Source: Atherinomorus stipes (Eukaryota; Chordata; Actinopteri; Atheriniformes; Atherinidae). Taken from it: 64,000 bases of DNA. The DNA lies in the NCBI GenBank assembly GCA_023101725.1, contig JALJCO010003425.1, positions 347,501 to 411,500 of the forward strand, in the 5' to 3' direction. The position numbers and the translations under genes were made by a program. Below the pieces are notes generated by a model. That model did no database searches. It worked only from the letters and a program-made list of their open reading frames with translations, and was not told the DNA's origin. Each line of letters opens with the position of its first letter. Positions within the stretch are counted from its first letter, which is position 1. Shown piece after piece: positions 11,761 through 21,259 of this stretch.

Positions 11761-12150
11761 GTATGCGAATGGGCTGTATGATCGTAAGGGAATGGGACTG
11801 GCCTTGTAGATGACATTGACTGCAGTGGTATCGTCAAAATGAATTAGGATTGACCTACAGGACCATTTATGACCCCAAAGAATGGCGGCTATGATGATGG
11901 GGTACGGCAGGTAAAGAGCACAAGACCAAAGCTCAATCGTGAAGTTTGAAGTCAGAGCCAATGCGCATGGCATAAGCGAGATGACCCATGAGGGCTGCCG
12001 TTGTGTGCATTCATCCACCAGCAGGTAGTTGGAGAGGGGACTCGAGATGAGCTTGACCTTTGACCGGGCCACGAAGTCAGGCGACGGTCCCTGGCGCAGC
12101 TTGCCGCAGGTTGGGATGCGAGACCCCGACCGCTGAGCAAAAGCAAAAGA
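11761..12150 (-). pseudogene. Ngaro/DIRS-like RT-RNase H 3' fragment
   Basis: The minus strand encodes a degraded RNase H-like segment: SPLSNYLLVDECTQ (about 12035), NFTIELWSCALYLPYPIIIA and AAILWGHKWSCRSILIHFDD near 11860. The layout NYLLVD, then IELW, then IHFDD followed by AVNVI matches the RNase H of DIRS/Ngaro pol, where the aspartates bind metal. It is directly upstream, on the same strand, of the tyrosine-recombinase fragment, which is the order in this superfamily. No intact polymerase domain or termini were found. Confidence 0.62.
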
Positions 12151-12263
12151 GAAGGTTACAACAACAGCACCAAGCCAACATAGTGACCCGCCAAAACCTG
12201 GAGACAGGAGCCACCGGGGAGGGATGCAGTGCAGAGACGGGCGCCATCTAGGAGTTACCAAAC

Positions 12264-12400
12264 TTTCTGAGTCACAACCCCCCAGATACCAGACGTTGGT
12301 GACCCCCAGATACCAGACATCGGTGTTGGTGACCCCCCCAGATACCAGACGTTGGTGTTGGTGACCCCCCAGGGTCCGCAGGCCAAAGACTGCGAGATCT
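12264..12400. repeat. Short imperfect tandem repeat (~25-30 bp)
   Basis: Four copies of a unit containing CCCCAGATACCAGACGTTGG with a variable GTTGGTGA linker. They lie between the Ngaro/DIRS-like fragment and the retroviral fragment. Confidence 0.7.
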
Positions 12401-12416
12401 TGCTGTAAGGGATGCA

Positions 12417-12700
12417 TTGATGCTGGATGAGTTGGATGCATATCTTAGCATGCCAGTTACCAGACAGATGTGGGAGTCACTGGTCAAAGCTGCTCTGCCT
12501 GCTTATAAAGCCCCCTTTTTAACATTCACTCTTGGAGCTGTGGATATTGAGGTTTCAGCTCTCTTAGACCGAATTCAGGAGCTAGCAGGGTTAGGAGACT
12601 GGGAGGCCGATCGGAGGGATCGAGCCAGGTAGGCTCCGCCTAAGACGGGAGGTTATCCTCCCCGCTCCAGATTTTTGGGTCCGAGCAGACAGAAGTTGTG
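12417..12700 (+). pseudogene. Possible retroviral gag-end remnant
   Basis: The plus frame 12420-12632 (about 70 codons) ends with a charged segment (LGDWEADRRDRAR) just upstream of recognisable pol. The segments VTRQMWESLVKAALP and, in another frame, SRQKLWGKLIQA resemble a helical motif sometimes seen in gag or protease-adjacent regions of endogenous retroviruses. I cannot assign it firmly. No capsid major homology region, nucleocapsid zinc knuckle or protease DTG was found, and no 5' LTR lies upstream. Confidence 0.3.
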
Positions 12701-13306
12701 GGGAAAGCTGATTCAGGCCTGGATGAGATTGAGGTGCCTGAGGGCGTGATGATTTCTCAATTCATCAATGACATCATGGTGCAGAGATCCTCCCAGGAAC
12801 AGGTGGAGACAGTGTTGGCTGAATTGGTTCAGCATATGAGAAGAAAAGGCTGGGAGATAAATCCTGCCAAAATTCAGGGACCTGCTCAGACTGTGAAGTT
12901 TCTGGTCATTCAGTGGAATAAAGGAGAAAGAGAAATTCTCCCAATAGCGAAGGATAAAATCGCAGCATTCATAACACCACACACCAAGCAGGATGTTCAA
13001 AAATGTATTGGTCTGTTTGGGTATTGGAGACATCACATACCCCACCTGGGACAGATCCTGCAACCACTGTACAAGGTAACCAGGGAGAAAGAGCAGTTCT
13101 TCTGTGGACCAGATCAGCAGACTGCTTTTGAGCTAGCTAAACAAGCTATCCAACGAGCAGTCTCCCTGTCTAAAAGCAATCAAGACCAGTTGAGCTTCAG
13201 GTGTCTGCTAGACATGACTATGCAAACTGGAGCCTCTGGCAGAAACAGGGGAGAACCAGGAAACCATTGGGTTTCTGGTCCAAAAAACTCCCAGATGCAG
13301 GAGTGA
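12698..13306 (+). pseudogene. pol: Endogenous retrovirus pol: reverse transcriptase C-terminal half
   Basis: The frame starts within the RT palm. The catalytic Y-x-D-D box is present in altered form (QFINDIMVQ, near 12755), with the first aspartate position read as asparagine, so the active site is damaged. Then come a thumb/connection region, with GWEINPAKIQGPAQTVKFL (about 12850) and QDVQKCIGLFGYWRHHIPHL (about 12990), and PLYKVTREK before a break around 13200, where the continuing sequence moves to another frame. Protease and the first half of RT are missing, so the provirus is 5'-truncated. Old endogenous copy, not functional. Confidence 0.85.
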
Positions 13307-14080
13307 GGCATACTCATTTTGAGAAACAACTTCTGGCATGGTATTGGGCACTGCTAGAGATAGAAACACAAACAATACGACATGAAGTCCTAATGAGACC
13401 AGAGATACCGATTTTGAGTTGGGTTATGAGTAATCCCACCACTCATTGGATTGGTACCGCACAGGAGGCTAGCATCATCAAGTGGAAATGGTATGTGTCA
13501 GAAAGAGCGAAGCCAGGTGATAAAGGTGTGTCTGTGTTGCATGAGCAAGTGGCAGATGTTCCAGAGACAGATGAAGTGATTGCTGAAGTGGTGCAGTTGT
13601 CTGACTCACCTGTAAAAAAAGGGAAAAAGTGGGATGAGCTGACAGCTGAACAGAAACAAAACGCTTGGTTTACAGATGGTTCAGCTAAATGGATAGGGGG
13701 AGCTAGGAAGTGGAAACCCGGAGCCTATAATCCTTCCAAAGGTCAGATTTTGGAACAAACAGGAGCAGGAAAAAGTAGTCAGTGGGCAGAACTGAAAGCG
13801 GTTCATATGGTGTTGATGCAGGAAGGTGTGAATGAAACTCACATCTATACTGATTCTTGGTCTGTGTCTGAAGGGTTGACTGTCTGGATGCCAACATGGC
13901 GGTCTCCTGACTGGAAAATTCATAACAAAGAGGTCTGGGGGCGTGACTTGTGGGAAGAAATCTGGGACAAGGTGCAGCACATGACAGTGACTGTAGCACA
14001 TGTAGACGCACACACCAAAAACAATGATTCAGAAGCCCTACATAACCACATTGATGGTATAGTTAATAGAAACCTATTAT
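13201..14080 (+). pseudogene. pol: Endogenous retrovirus pol: RNase H domain
   Basis: This is the longest open piece of pol (302 codons). After a tether segment (FWSKKLPDAGVRHTHFEKQL) it carries a type I RNase H with all acidic residues in place: FTDGSAK (about 13670), WAELKAVHMVL (about 13785), YTDSWSV (about 13850) and AHVDAHTKN (about 14000). The family enzyme removes genomic RNA from the RNA-DNA hybrid in reverse transcription. The frame then ends in non-homologous codons, because the N-terminal zinc-binding part of integrase is deleted and the sequence jumps into mid-integrase at about 14085. Confidence 0.85.
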
Positions 14081-14083
14081 GGG

Positions 14084-14281
14084 GTGCCCCTACAGGTGCA
14101 AACAGATAATGGTACACATTTCACAGGAAACATGGTGAAAGATTGGGCCTCTGACAGGAGTGTGGAGTGGATCTATCATGTGCCCTACCACCCACAGGCT
14201 GCTGGACTGATTGAAAGGATGAATGGTATCCTAAAAACTGCCCTAAGAAAAGAAAACAGTGACCACACTTTGAGCAGATGA
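14084..14281 (+). pseudogene. pol: Endogenous retrovirus pol: integrase core fragment
   Basis: About 65 codons covering only the second half of the DDE catalytic core: QTDNGTHFTGNMV (second Asp) and YHPQAAGLIERMNGILK (the Glu within the GLIERMN context). The HHCC zinc domain and the first catalytic Asp are absent on the left. The C-terminal DNA-binding domain is absent on the right, where dUTPase sequence begins at once. Two internal deletions therefore bracket this piece. It cannot encode an active integrase. Confidence 0.85.
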
Positions 14282-14797
14282 AAAGAGCATTGCCAGTGAG
14301 AGCAGCCCCTGGCTCTGCTGGACTTGACCTTGACTGCAGTAACCTTGACACCAGGAATGGTGCAAGCAGTCAAAATAGGACTAGGGCTCCAGTGTCCAAA
14401 GGGAACTTATGGGCACATTCTTCCATGGTCTGGTCTGTCCTTAAAGGGACTTACTGTTCTAGGGGGGGTAATTGACTCAGACTACCAAGGGGAACTTGGG
14501 GTGGTGTGTTTACACCTAGGGGACCAGCCAATGGTCTTACAGAAGAGTGATAAGATTGCCCACCTAGTTATCAAACCATGCTCTACGGCTGCTCCACAGG
14601 AGGTGGAGGTCCCCACACATGTTACCGCTCGAGGGCAAGGTGGATTTGGTTCCACCGATAAAGCTGGAGCAAAGGTCTGGGTTCGACAGGAATCTGGTCC
14701 TCCTCGAGCTGGTGAAATCATAGCTCAAGGGCAGGACGGAGTAGTCTCTGTCCTGTATCCAGGAGAGGAAAAGTGGGTGAATGTACCTGTGGCTTAG
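14278..14797 (+). pseudogene. Retroviral dUTPase downstream of integrase
   Basis: Trimeric dUTPase motifs appear in order: PGSAGLDLD (motif 1, about 14308), a motif-2-like [10 protein letters not shown] (about 14425), [14 protein letters not shown] (motif 3, about 14465), a motif-4-like segment with KIAHLVIKP, and RGQGGFGST (motif 5, about 14630). Motif 1 lies in a different frame from the rest, so there is a frameshift near 14330-14345. The family hydrolyses dUTP and keeps uracil out of viral DNA. About 45 extra codons follow motif 5 to the stop at 14795-14797. A dUTPase after integrase is the order known from ERV-L (class III) elements; in lentiviruses it lies between RNase H and integrase. 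Confidence 0.82.
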
Positions 14798-15018
14798 TGT
14801 TATCTGAGAGAGAACTAATCTTTGTCATTCTATATCTCAGTTCTAACCTGTTGTTTCCAGGTCCTGGTATGGTGGGATGAGTGACTGGTTCCAGGAGTGG
14901 ACGGGGGAGCTGAGGCGCGTGTGGGGACCAAAAGAAGAAATCTACTGGCCCAAAACCATCTGGTGCCGGCTCCTAGGACATCATCGTCTGTGTCACTGGT
15001 GTGAGCCCGAGGGAGAAG

Positions 15019-15182
15019 ATGTTCCTCTTCTGCCTGCTCGTGCTGACGTCATGGGTGGATTCCTGTAGTAACCTCAGGATGTCGCATCTTTGTGGAGTCC
15101 CGAGTTCACCTATGTGTGATGAATCGCACCACCTTCAAGTGTGTAACAGGTGGTCCCAATGGGACCAGTTGGAACATGATCT
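15019..15182 (+). pseudogene. env: Endogenous retrovirus env: signal peptide and start of SU
   Basis: The first plausible Met is at 15019, in MFLFCLLVLTSWVDS, a typical hydrophobic signal peptide. An upstream in-frame stretch from about 15001 (MSPREK) may extend it. About 50 codons of cysteine-containing surface-subunit sequence follow until the SINE insertion at about 15183. Env would be made from a spliced mRNA; the pol-env gap 14798-15018 may hold an acceptor but I did not identify one. The gene is broken here by insertion. Confidence 0.65.
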
Positions 15183-15428
15183 TTTTTTTTTTTTTTGATG
15201 TACTTGTAAGATCCCCCAGGGGAAATTAGGGCTCTGCATTTTACCCATCTCTGTACTGAGTATCAGAGCAGTGGGCTGCTACTTAAAGCGCCCGGGGAGC
15301 AGTTGGTGGGGGGTTAAGGACCTTGCTCAGGGGTCCACAGTGGTTCACCCAGGGGTCGTGTCGGGCAATCAAACCCGGGTCCTCCGCACTTAAGCCCACG
15401 TCGCTACCACTGGGCTATCCACTCCCCA
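15183..15428 (-). mobile_element. tRNA-derived SINE inserted in env
   Basis: On the minus strand the element begins near 15428 with a tRNA-like head. It has an A-box-like TAGCCCAGTGGTAGCG (about 15414) and a B-box-like GGGTTTGATTGCC (about 15370), which form an internal RNA polymerase III promoter. It ends in an A-run, seen as T's at 15183-15196 on the plus strand. The body contains CGCCCGGGGAGCAGTTGG-type sequence common in fish SINEs. It lies within the retroviral env gene, so it is younger than the provirus. No clear target duplication was found. Confidence 0.75.
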
Positions 15429-15741
15429 AATCAGAGATCCTATCTGGATCTGTAACAGCACCAGCGTTAACGGAAGAAGTATCTATGGGTACATAATACA
15501 AAGTAGTCCGAACACTACTTCACCCGTAGCTGCTAATGTTGCTCCCATCATTCCTACCTGTCGATCTATGGTGATGGGACTTCATCGTACTGAAGTTCGG
15601 TGGAAAGTCGTATTTCCACCGATGCCTAAATTCACCAGACGCAAACGCGCCTGGTATGACACTCTGCTAGGAGGAACTGGTACCTTTATGGGGGTCTCTA
15701 ACATGGTTGATGGACAAATCACTCCGGCAAATTTGGATTGA
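15429..15741 (+). pseudogene. env: Endogenous retrovirus env: SU-TM junction with furin-type site
   Basis: An open frame from about 15430 to a TGA at 15739-15741. It contains predicted N-glycosylation sites and a dibasic furin-type cleavage site RRKR at about 15640, followed by AWYDTLLGGTGT, a glycine-rich stretch like a fusion-peptide region. Homology continues past the TGA in a different frame (15742-15895), so there is a frameshift and later a stop. No R-peptide or immunosuppressive-domain call is made. Broken; not functional. Confidence 0.7.
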
Positions 15742-16884
15742 AAATTGGTAACACTGGTTTTTATACACATTCTGGTTTGTCTGAAGTTGCTATGTGGATG
15801 CCAACTGCTCTTGCAGGTCAAGTTCAAAATATAATTTTATGGAAACAACAACTAATGTTTGATATACAAGTGTTAAATGCCACAATGGATGCTCTAATAT
15901 AACGGGATGGTTAAATTGGACAACGTGTAATCTGCAGGTTTTGCATGCACTATACCAGATAGAAAATTTCAGAAGAGTGGTAACTACAGGTAATTTTCAG
16001 GAATGGAGAAGACTGTGGAATGTATCTGACCAGGTATGGTTACATTTGAATTCACAACAAACTAAGTGTAATGACACCATGTGTTCAGGAACCTATGTTA
16101 AGTACAATGTCAGCAAATCTATACCGATCTGTAGATATCATGTGCTGCCAGTGATAGCTCACAAGGCTTATTGGATGCTCCGCCTCCAAGGAGAATGGTT
16201 TGCACCTACACAGAACATGACATATGACATTACAGGATGTGACATAACAGACAAAGGATTTGTGTGCATGACACAACAGGGAATAACTAACCCATGCCTT
16301 AATGGAGGCAGTGCACTGTGTAAATGGGATTATCAGAGACCAGGTGATATGCTATTCCAAGTAGGGCCACATACTTTGTGTATAGCTACCATGAATCCAC
16401 ACCCACAGTTGCCACATATTCCTTTCTCTGGGTGTCTAAGGGATGTCTATCTCTGGCGCTGGCATAACAATAACCAGGTTGATGAATTATACGAGTTCCA
16501 CACAGCTCACCCTGGTCCAGTGGGATGTGTTTCACTCTCCTTTTACAGTGAACCTGGAGGCCTTCAGAAGCGCACTGAACTCTTCCTGGGTTTTAGAACA
16601 GATGTTAAAGGAACATAATCATACTATGACAGCGCTAGTGGTGGCCACCCTGGTGACACGAGGGAAAGTGATACAAGCAACTAAGTTAGTTGAAGACAGT
16701 GCCAAACATTCATTCTGGGATATCTTCACTGGATTATCACCAATGGCACGGTCAGTCATAATGCCTCCTTTGTTTGTATTGTTTATAGTTATGCTGCTTT
16801 TAACCTTCTGCAATATACTCACTTGTCTCTATGTTCAATGGCTGAAAACATTGTTACAGAGTTTTACACAAAGCATATTATCAT
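15742..16884 (+). pseudogene. env: Endogenous retrovirus env: TM ectodomain and membrane anchor
   Basis: The TM subunit lies in at least three frames. The piece 15742-15900 contains WMPTALAGQVQ and a heptad-like stretch. The open piece 15941-16618 is cysteine-rich, with several pairs (CNDTMC, CDITDKGFVC, CLNGGSALC). The last frame (about 16500-16884) includes a helical segment and one strongly hydrophobic membrane span, MPPLFVLFIVMLLLTFCNIL (about 16761-16820), then a short cytoplasmic tail to the stop at 16884. The ectodomain is unusually long for a gammaretroviral TM, so I do not assign a genus. Frameshifts near 15741 and 16500-16620 plus a stop near 15900 inactivate it. Confidence 0.7.
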
Positions 16885-16967
16885 GAGATTGCAATTTGAA
16901 ATTGAGAGAACTTTTACACCTTATCTTAGACGGAGGTCCTTAATTCGGTTTCAGGTGGGGAACTTAA

Positions 16968-17581
16968 AGCAGAACTCAGTAACTTCAGCTCGGGGCTCCC
17001 TAGTGGCGTCCTTTCACTGTCATAAAGTTCAACCCCCCTACACCCCCACAGCACACAGACGGCTTCTCTACCTGTCTTTCCTCTATTCTGATCCCTGGAT
17101 ATTTTTCTAAGAGTTTACTAGCTTGTTGATGCTACTTTGCTGCGTTGGTAGAAGCACCACGTCTCCCTCTACTCAAAGCAAAGACCTGTCTCTTTTGAAA
17201 CGGGACGTTTTACCCGCAATTTCTTTTCTCTGGTGTTGGCGGGCAGCAGGTAAGAATACAAACTTTTATTTACTTTTTGCGGACGTGACAAGTGATTATT
17301 GAGCCTGAAGCAGTGATGCTTCACCCGGCGCCCAGGCAGCGCAGCTACGTGAATCACTCTGGTCCAGCAAAGAGTTGGTTATGAGCCAGGAGCCGTGTTT
17401 AGGTGGTGTGAAGCTAAAGAAATGTTTTCTTCGAATTAGCGCTGGTAGTCTGGTTCAAATCAGAGCTGGAAGCAGCTCGGTAGATAGGGGACCTGAGTAC
17501 CATACAGCGGTTTCTGTTGTCGCAAGTTCTGCTCGGGTCGGCGCAGGCAAAGTTGTATAGAGCTGCTCGCAGGCCAGAGGC

Positions 17582-17627
<46 letters not shown>

Positions 17628-17717
17628 ACACATTGAATCGCTCCGTAAACACTTTGTTTAGCCCCACGGGGACTCCGAAAAGCATTTATTGAGGTCAAAA
17701 AGTTACTGAGTTCCCCT
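16968..17717. mobile_element. 750-bp TTAA-flanked MITE inside the provirus
   Basis: Terminal inverted repeats AGCAGAACTCAGTAACTT (left) and AGGGGAACTCAGTAACTT (inverse of right) differ at only two positions. Both ends abut TTAA (16964-16967 and 17718-17721). It lies between the env stop and the polypurine tract of the retrovirus. The interior has no transposase and includes a ~35-bp poly-G run at 17591-17625. The type fits piggyBac- or Kolobok-like non-autonomous elements. Confidence 0.82.
17591..17625. repeat. Poly-G run
   Basis: About 35 consecutive G inside the TTAA element. Proline-rich minus-strand frames here are an artefact of this run. Confidence 0.95.
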
Positions 17718-17889
17718 TTAACAATATTAGTTATTGGAAATTATGCATGGTCTTTTGCTATAATCGTAGGGGATCACAGTGTTCCTCCGATCACAGAAAC
17801 AACTGCTATTTGTGTGTTTAATGGAACCATGTGTATTTGGTCCAATGTGCCATGCCCTGTGCCATCTTTTTGAATCATTAAAATGTCCA

Positions 17890-17907
17890 AAAGCCAAGGG
17901 GGTGGGA
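17890..17907 (+). promoter_or_regulatory. Polypurine tract
   Basis: The purine-rich AAAGCCAAGGGGGTGGGA ends directly before TGATATGG, the inferred start of the 3' LTR. In retroviruses this RNase H-resistant primer starts plus-strand DNA synthesis. It is part of the decayed provirus. Confidence 0.65.
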
Positions 17908-18444
17908 TGATATGGAAGATTTTTATTTTCATGTCTTTGCGCACATTTTAATGAATGTTTGAATATAATTGCCCTACAAAACTGCTTTATATAATTGGTT
18001 ATATAACTTGCTTTGAGAATATAACTCGCTCTGAGAAAACAAGTTGTGAGAAGTATAAATTGCTTTGAGAATCAACTTGGTTTGGAATACCATTCTTATC
18101 AGACCAAGAGCTGCTAAGGGGGGGCGCCTAGCTACTGGGCCTTGCCCGCCTGGCAGGTATGCAGCCTGAACTTAATAAAACAGTGTGCATCTTGCAACCG
18201 GGTTAGAGTCTGCTGTGGGATCTGGCCAATCACCCAGCCCGCTGATACTTTTTGCTTTACCTGGACTGTTGGGCTCTCCAGTCTTCGTGCGATGGTAAGC
18301 AATTTCTATGTATCAGCTCTTGAAATGAAAACGGATTGTTGTAACTGTCTGTGACTGATTGTGGGGAATAAAGAGCACATTATTCTAGCAAGGTCACTGT
18401 CTTGTGTTGTCATTGTGTCCGCGCTGATCCCTCACGATCCTGCA
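17908..18444 (+). repeat. 3' long terminal repeat of the endogenous retrovirus
   Basis: It starts TGATATGG right after the polypurine tract and probably ends at a CA at 18434 or 18444. A polyadenylation signal AATAAA is at about 18366-18371, followed by a GT-rich stretch (TTGTGTTGTCATTGTGT), as expected at an R/U5 border. CTTAATAAAACAG near 18170 could serve as a TATA-like box. No matching 5' LTR is present in the window, so proviral integrity cannot be dated by LTR divergence. Confidence 0.7.
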
Positions 18445-18479
18445 ATAAAGTAAAATATGAATTTAAACAGACTCCTTCT

Positions 18480-19570
18480 TCAGCTTGACGGCATCCCTCA
18501 CCGCTGGTGTCCACCAGCGAGTTTGGGGGTTACCGCAACGACAGGCACCGACAACCTTGCGGCCACAGCTCCAGCTAGCAGCCTCAGCAATAGAGGTGCG
18601 GAACATAGCCCATTCTGACTCAATGTCCCCCACCTCCCTCGGAACATGGTTGAAGCTCTCCCGGAGGTGGGAGTTAAAGCTCTCTGACAGGGGACTCAGC
18701 CAGACGTTCCCAGCAGACCCTCACGACACGTTTGGGCCTGCTGGGCCCCCACCATCTGAGCCCACTCACCACCAGGTGGTGATCAGTGGAAGCTCCGCCC
18801 CTCTCTTCACCCGAGTGTCCAGGATAAGGGGCCGCAAGTCCGATGACACGACTACGAAGTCGATCATGGAACTGCGGCCTAAGGTGTCCTGATGCAGGTG
18901 GACATGTGGACACTCTTATGCCTGAACATGGTGTTCGTTATTGACAATCCATGACGAGCACAGAAGTCCAACAGCAAAACACCACTGGGGTTCAGATCAG
19001 GGGGCCGTTCCTCCCGATCACGCCCCTCCAGGTCTCACTGTCGTTGCCCACGTGAGCATTGAAGTCCCCAGCAGAACAATAGAGTCCCCGGAGGGCGCGC
19101 TTTCCAACACGCCGTCCAAGGACTCCAGGAAGGGGGGGGGGGGTACTCTGAACTGCTGTAGGCACAAACAACAGTCAGGACCCGTCCCCCCACCCGGTGG
19201 CGGAGGGAGGCTACCCTTCCGTCCACCGGGGTGAACCCCAATGTACAGGCGCTGAGCCGGGGGGCAATGAGTATGCCCACACCCGCTCGCCGCCTCTCAT
19301 CGGGAGCAACTTCAGAGTGGAACCAGGTCCAGTCTCTCTCAAGGATGGTGTTCCAGAGCCCGAGCTGTGCGTGGAGGTGAGTCCAACTATATCTAGTGGG
19401 AACCGCTCGACCTCACGCACCAGCTCAGGCTCCTTTCCAACCAGAGAGGTGACGTTACACGTGCCTACAGCTAGCTTCTGCAGCCGGGGGTCAGACCGCC
19501 AGGGTCTCCCCCGCCCTCGGCCGCCACCCAACTCACATTGCACCCGACCCCTATGGCCTGTCTCGCGGGT
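18480..19570 (-). pseudogene. RTE/Rex3-like LINE endonuclease fragment
   Basis: On the minus strand, from about 19520 to 18480, pieces in several frames match the apurinic-endonuclease-like domain of a fish non-LTR element. They include DPRLQKLAVGTCNVTSLVGK and ELVREVERFPLDIVGLTSTH (N-terminal strand with Asn), VVCAYSSSEYP, and GGASTDHHLVVSGLRWWG (the terminal SDH-type catalytic histidine), followed by PKRVVRVCWERLAESPVRE. The domain nicks target DNA for target-primed reverse transcription. At least three frameshifts or stops are present, and there is no reverse transcriptase, so it is an internal or 3'-truncated relic. I think of the RTE/Rex3 group but the clade call is tentative. Confidence 0.72.
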
Positions 19571-19906
19571 GGTGAATCCACAAGAAGAATTAGTCTTTAT
19601 GTTAAATTAATATAAAAGTGAATATTAGATCTGAGTAATCAATGAAATTAATAGAAAACTTTATAGAATAACTAACAGAAAAATCATGGACACTCAGACT
19701 GACAGATGTGGAGGCTTCGTCTCCTCCTCAGGAGAGGAGCTTCAGGTCTGCGTGGTTTTAACGGCTTCCAGCCACCATGAGGAAACACAAAGTTTCTAAT
19801 GAATGTTTCTCATCATGTTCATGTCATTTATCTGAGGAAAACTGATGTTTGAGATGATTCCAGTTTATAATTCTTCCTGTTTAAGTGTGCGTTTGGGTGC
19901 AAGACA

Positions 19907-19939
<33 letters not shown>

Positions 19940-20160
19940 CATCACAGACAGATTCAGTGTGCAGAACTAGTGTAATATGTCTTTAGTTTTAATTATTAAA
20001 GGAATAATACACCCACACAATGATGTTCCTTCATCTTCTCCTCACCCTCATGCTGAGCAAGACTGGAGCATTTTTTTAATATCACAAATGCAGCCGGAGA
20101 TCCGTCAGGTTTTAGTTTTCCCCCAACTTTCATATAATGGAGTTCCCCAGTGCTTGAAAC
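19571..20160. other. No recognised gene; contains (ATC)n
   Basis: An (ATC)n microsatellite lies at about 19911-19945. No coding frame or transposon terminus was recognised in the rest. Confidence 0.5.
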
Positions 20161-20172
20161 AAAAATATACAG

Positions 20173-20173
<1 letters not shown>

Positions 20174-20266
<93 letters not shown>
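20174..20266. repeat. (TATC)n followed by (TA)n microsatellite
   Basis: About 16 TATC units (to about 20238) then about 14 TA units running directly into the left end of the Tc1 element. The TA tract provides the TA target. Confidence 0.95.
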
Positions 20267-20269
<3 letters not shown>

Positions 20270-21186
20270 GGGTTAGACAATGAAACTGAAACACCTGCCA
20301 TTTTAGTGTGGGAGGTTTCATGGCTGAATTGGACCAGCCTGGTGGCCAATCTTCATTTATCTTCAGCAGAATTAAATGTGCACCACAGCTCTCCTGTTTC
20401 CACCAGAACTGTCCATCGGGAGCTCCACAGGGTGAATATACACGGCCGGGCTGCTATAGCCAAACCTTTGGTCACTCGTGCCAATGCCAAACGTCGGTTT
20501 CAATGGTGCAAGGAGCACAAATCTTGGGCTGTGGACAATGTGAAATATGTATTGTTCTCTGATGAGTCCACCTTTACTGTTTTTTCCCAGATTCGGGAGA
20601 GTTTTCGGTAGAGAAGCTCCAGAGAAGTGTACCACCCAGATTGTTGCATGGCCAGAGTGAAGCATGGGGTGGATCATGATGGCTTGGGCGGCCATATCAT
20701 GGCATTCGCTTGGCCCAATACTTGTGCTAGATGGGCGTGTCACTGCCAAGGACTACTGAACCATTCTGGAGGACTATGTGCATCCAATGGTTTAAACATT
20801 GTATCCTGAAGGCGGTGCAGTGTATCAGGATGACAATGCACAAATACACACAGCAAGACTGATGAAAGATTGGTTTGATGAACATGAAAGTGAAGTTGAA
20901 CATCTCCCATGGCCTGCAAAGTCACCAGATCTAAATATTATTGAGCCACTTTGGGGAGTTTTGGAGGAGTGAGTCAGGAAACGTTTTCCTCCACCAGCAT
21001 CACGTAGTGACCTGGCCACTATCCTGCAAGAAGTATGGCTTAAAATCCCTCTGACCACTGTTCAGGACTTGTAGATGTCATTTCCAAGACGAATTGTCGC
21101 TGTATTGGCTGCAGAAGGAGGCCCCTCCCCATACTAATAAATGATTGTGGTCTAAAACCAAGTGTTTCAGTTTCATTGTCTAACCC

Positions 21187-21189
<3 letters not shown>
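20267..21189 (+). mobile_element. Tc1/mariner element with intact terminal repeats
   Basis: The left end is CAGGGGTTAGACAATGAAAC at 20267 and the right end is its inverse, ending at 21189. The inverted repeats extend about 30 bp with few mismatches. Each end lies in a TA tract, fitting a TA target duplication. The total length of 923 bp is short for an autonomous Tc1 element (about 1.3-1.6 kb), because the N-terminal half of the transposase gene is largely deleted. The following (TA)n runs to about 21236. Confidence 0.9.
20360..21073 (+). pseudogene. Tc1-type DDE transposase, N-terminally deleted and frameshifted
   Basis: Plus-strand pieces in several frames follow the Tc1 catalytic domain. 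One has STRTVHRELHRVNIHGRAAI, then KRRFQWCKEHKSWAVDN, then VLFSDESTFTVF (first catalytic Asp, about 20560). A frameshifted middle follows, then QDDNAQIHTARLMKDWFDE (second Asp, about 20830) and WPAKSPDLNIIEPLWGVLEE (third acidic residue, about 20910-20970), with an in-frame stop TGA at about 20971 and a tail ending in VWLKIPLTTVQDL near 21073. The paired HTH DNA-binding domain is missing. At least two frameshifts and one stop; inactive. Confidence 0.88.
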
Positions 21190-21240
<51 letters not shown>

Positions 21241-21250
21241 GTGTATATAT
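21190..21250. repeat. (TA)n then (TG)n microsatellite
   Basis: Pure TA repeat to about 21236, grading into GTGTGT near 21260, next to the right terminus of the Tc1 element. Confidence 0.9.
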
Positions 21251-21259
21251 GTGTGTGTG

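Noticed and set aside
11752..12441. 229-codon minus-strand frame as a single gene
   Set aside because: Only the part below about 12150 resembles a retroelement RNase H. The rest is translated tandem repeat and unrelated DNA.
17414..17698. Proline-rich minus-strand frames
   Set aside because: Caused by the ~35-bp poly-G run in the TTAA element.
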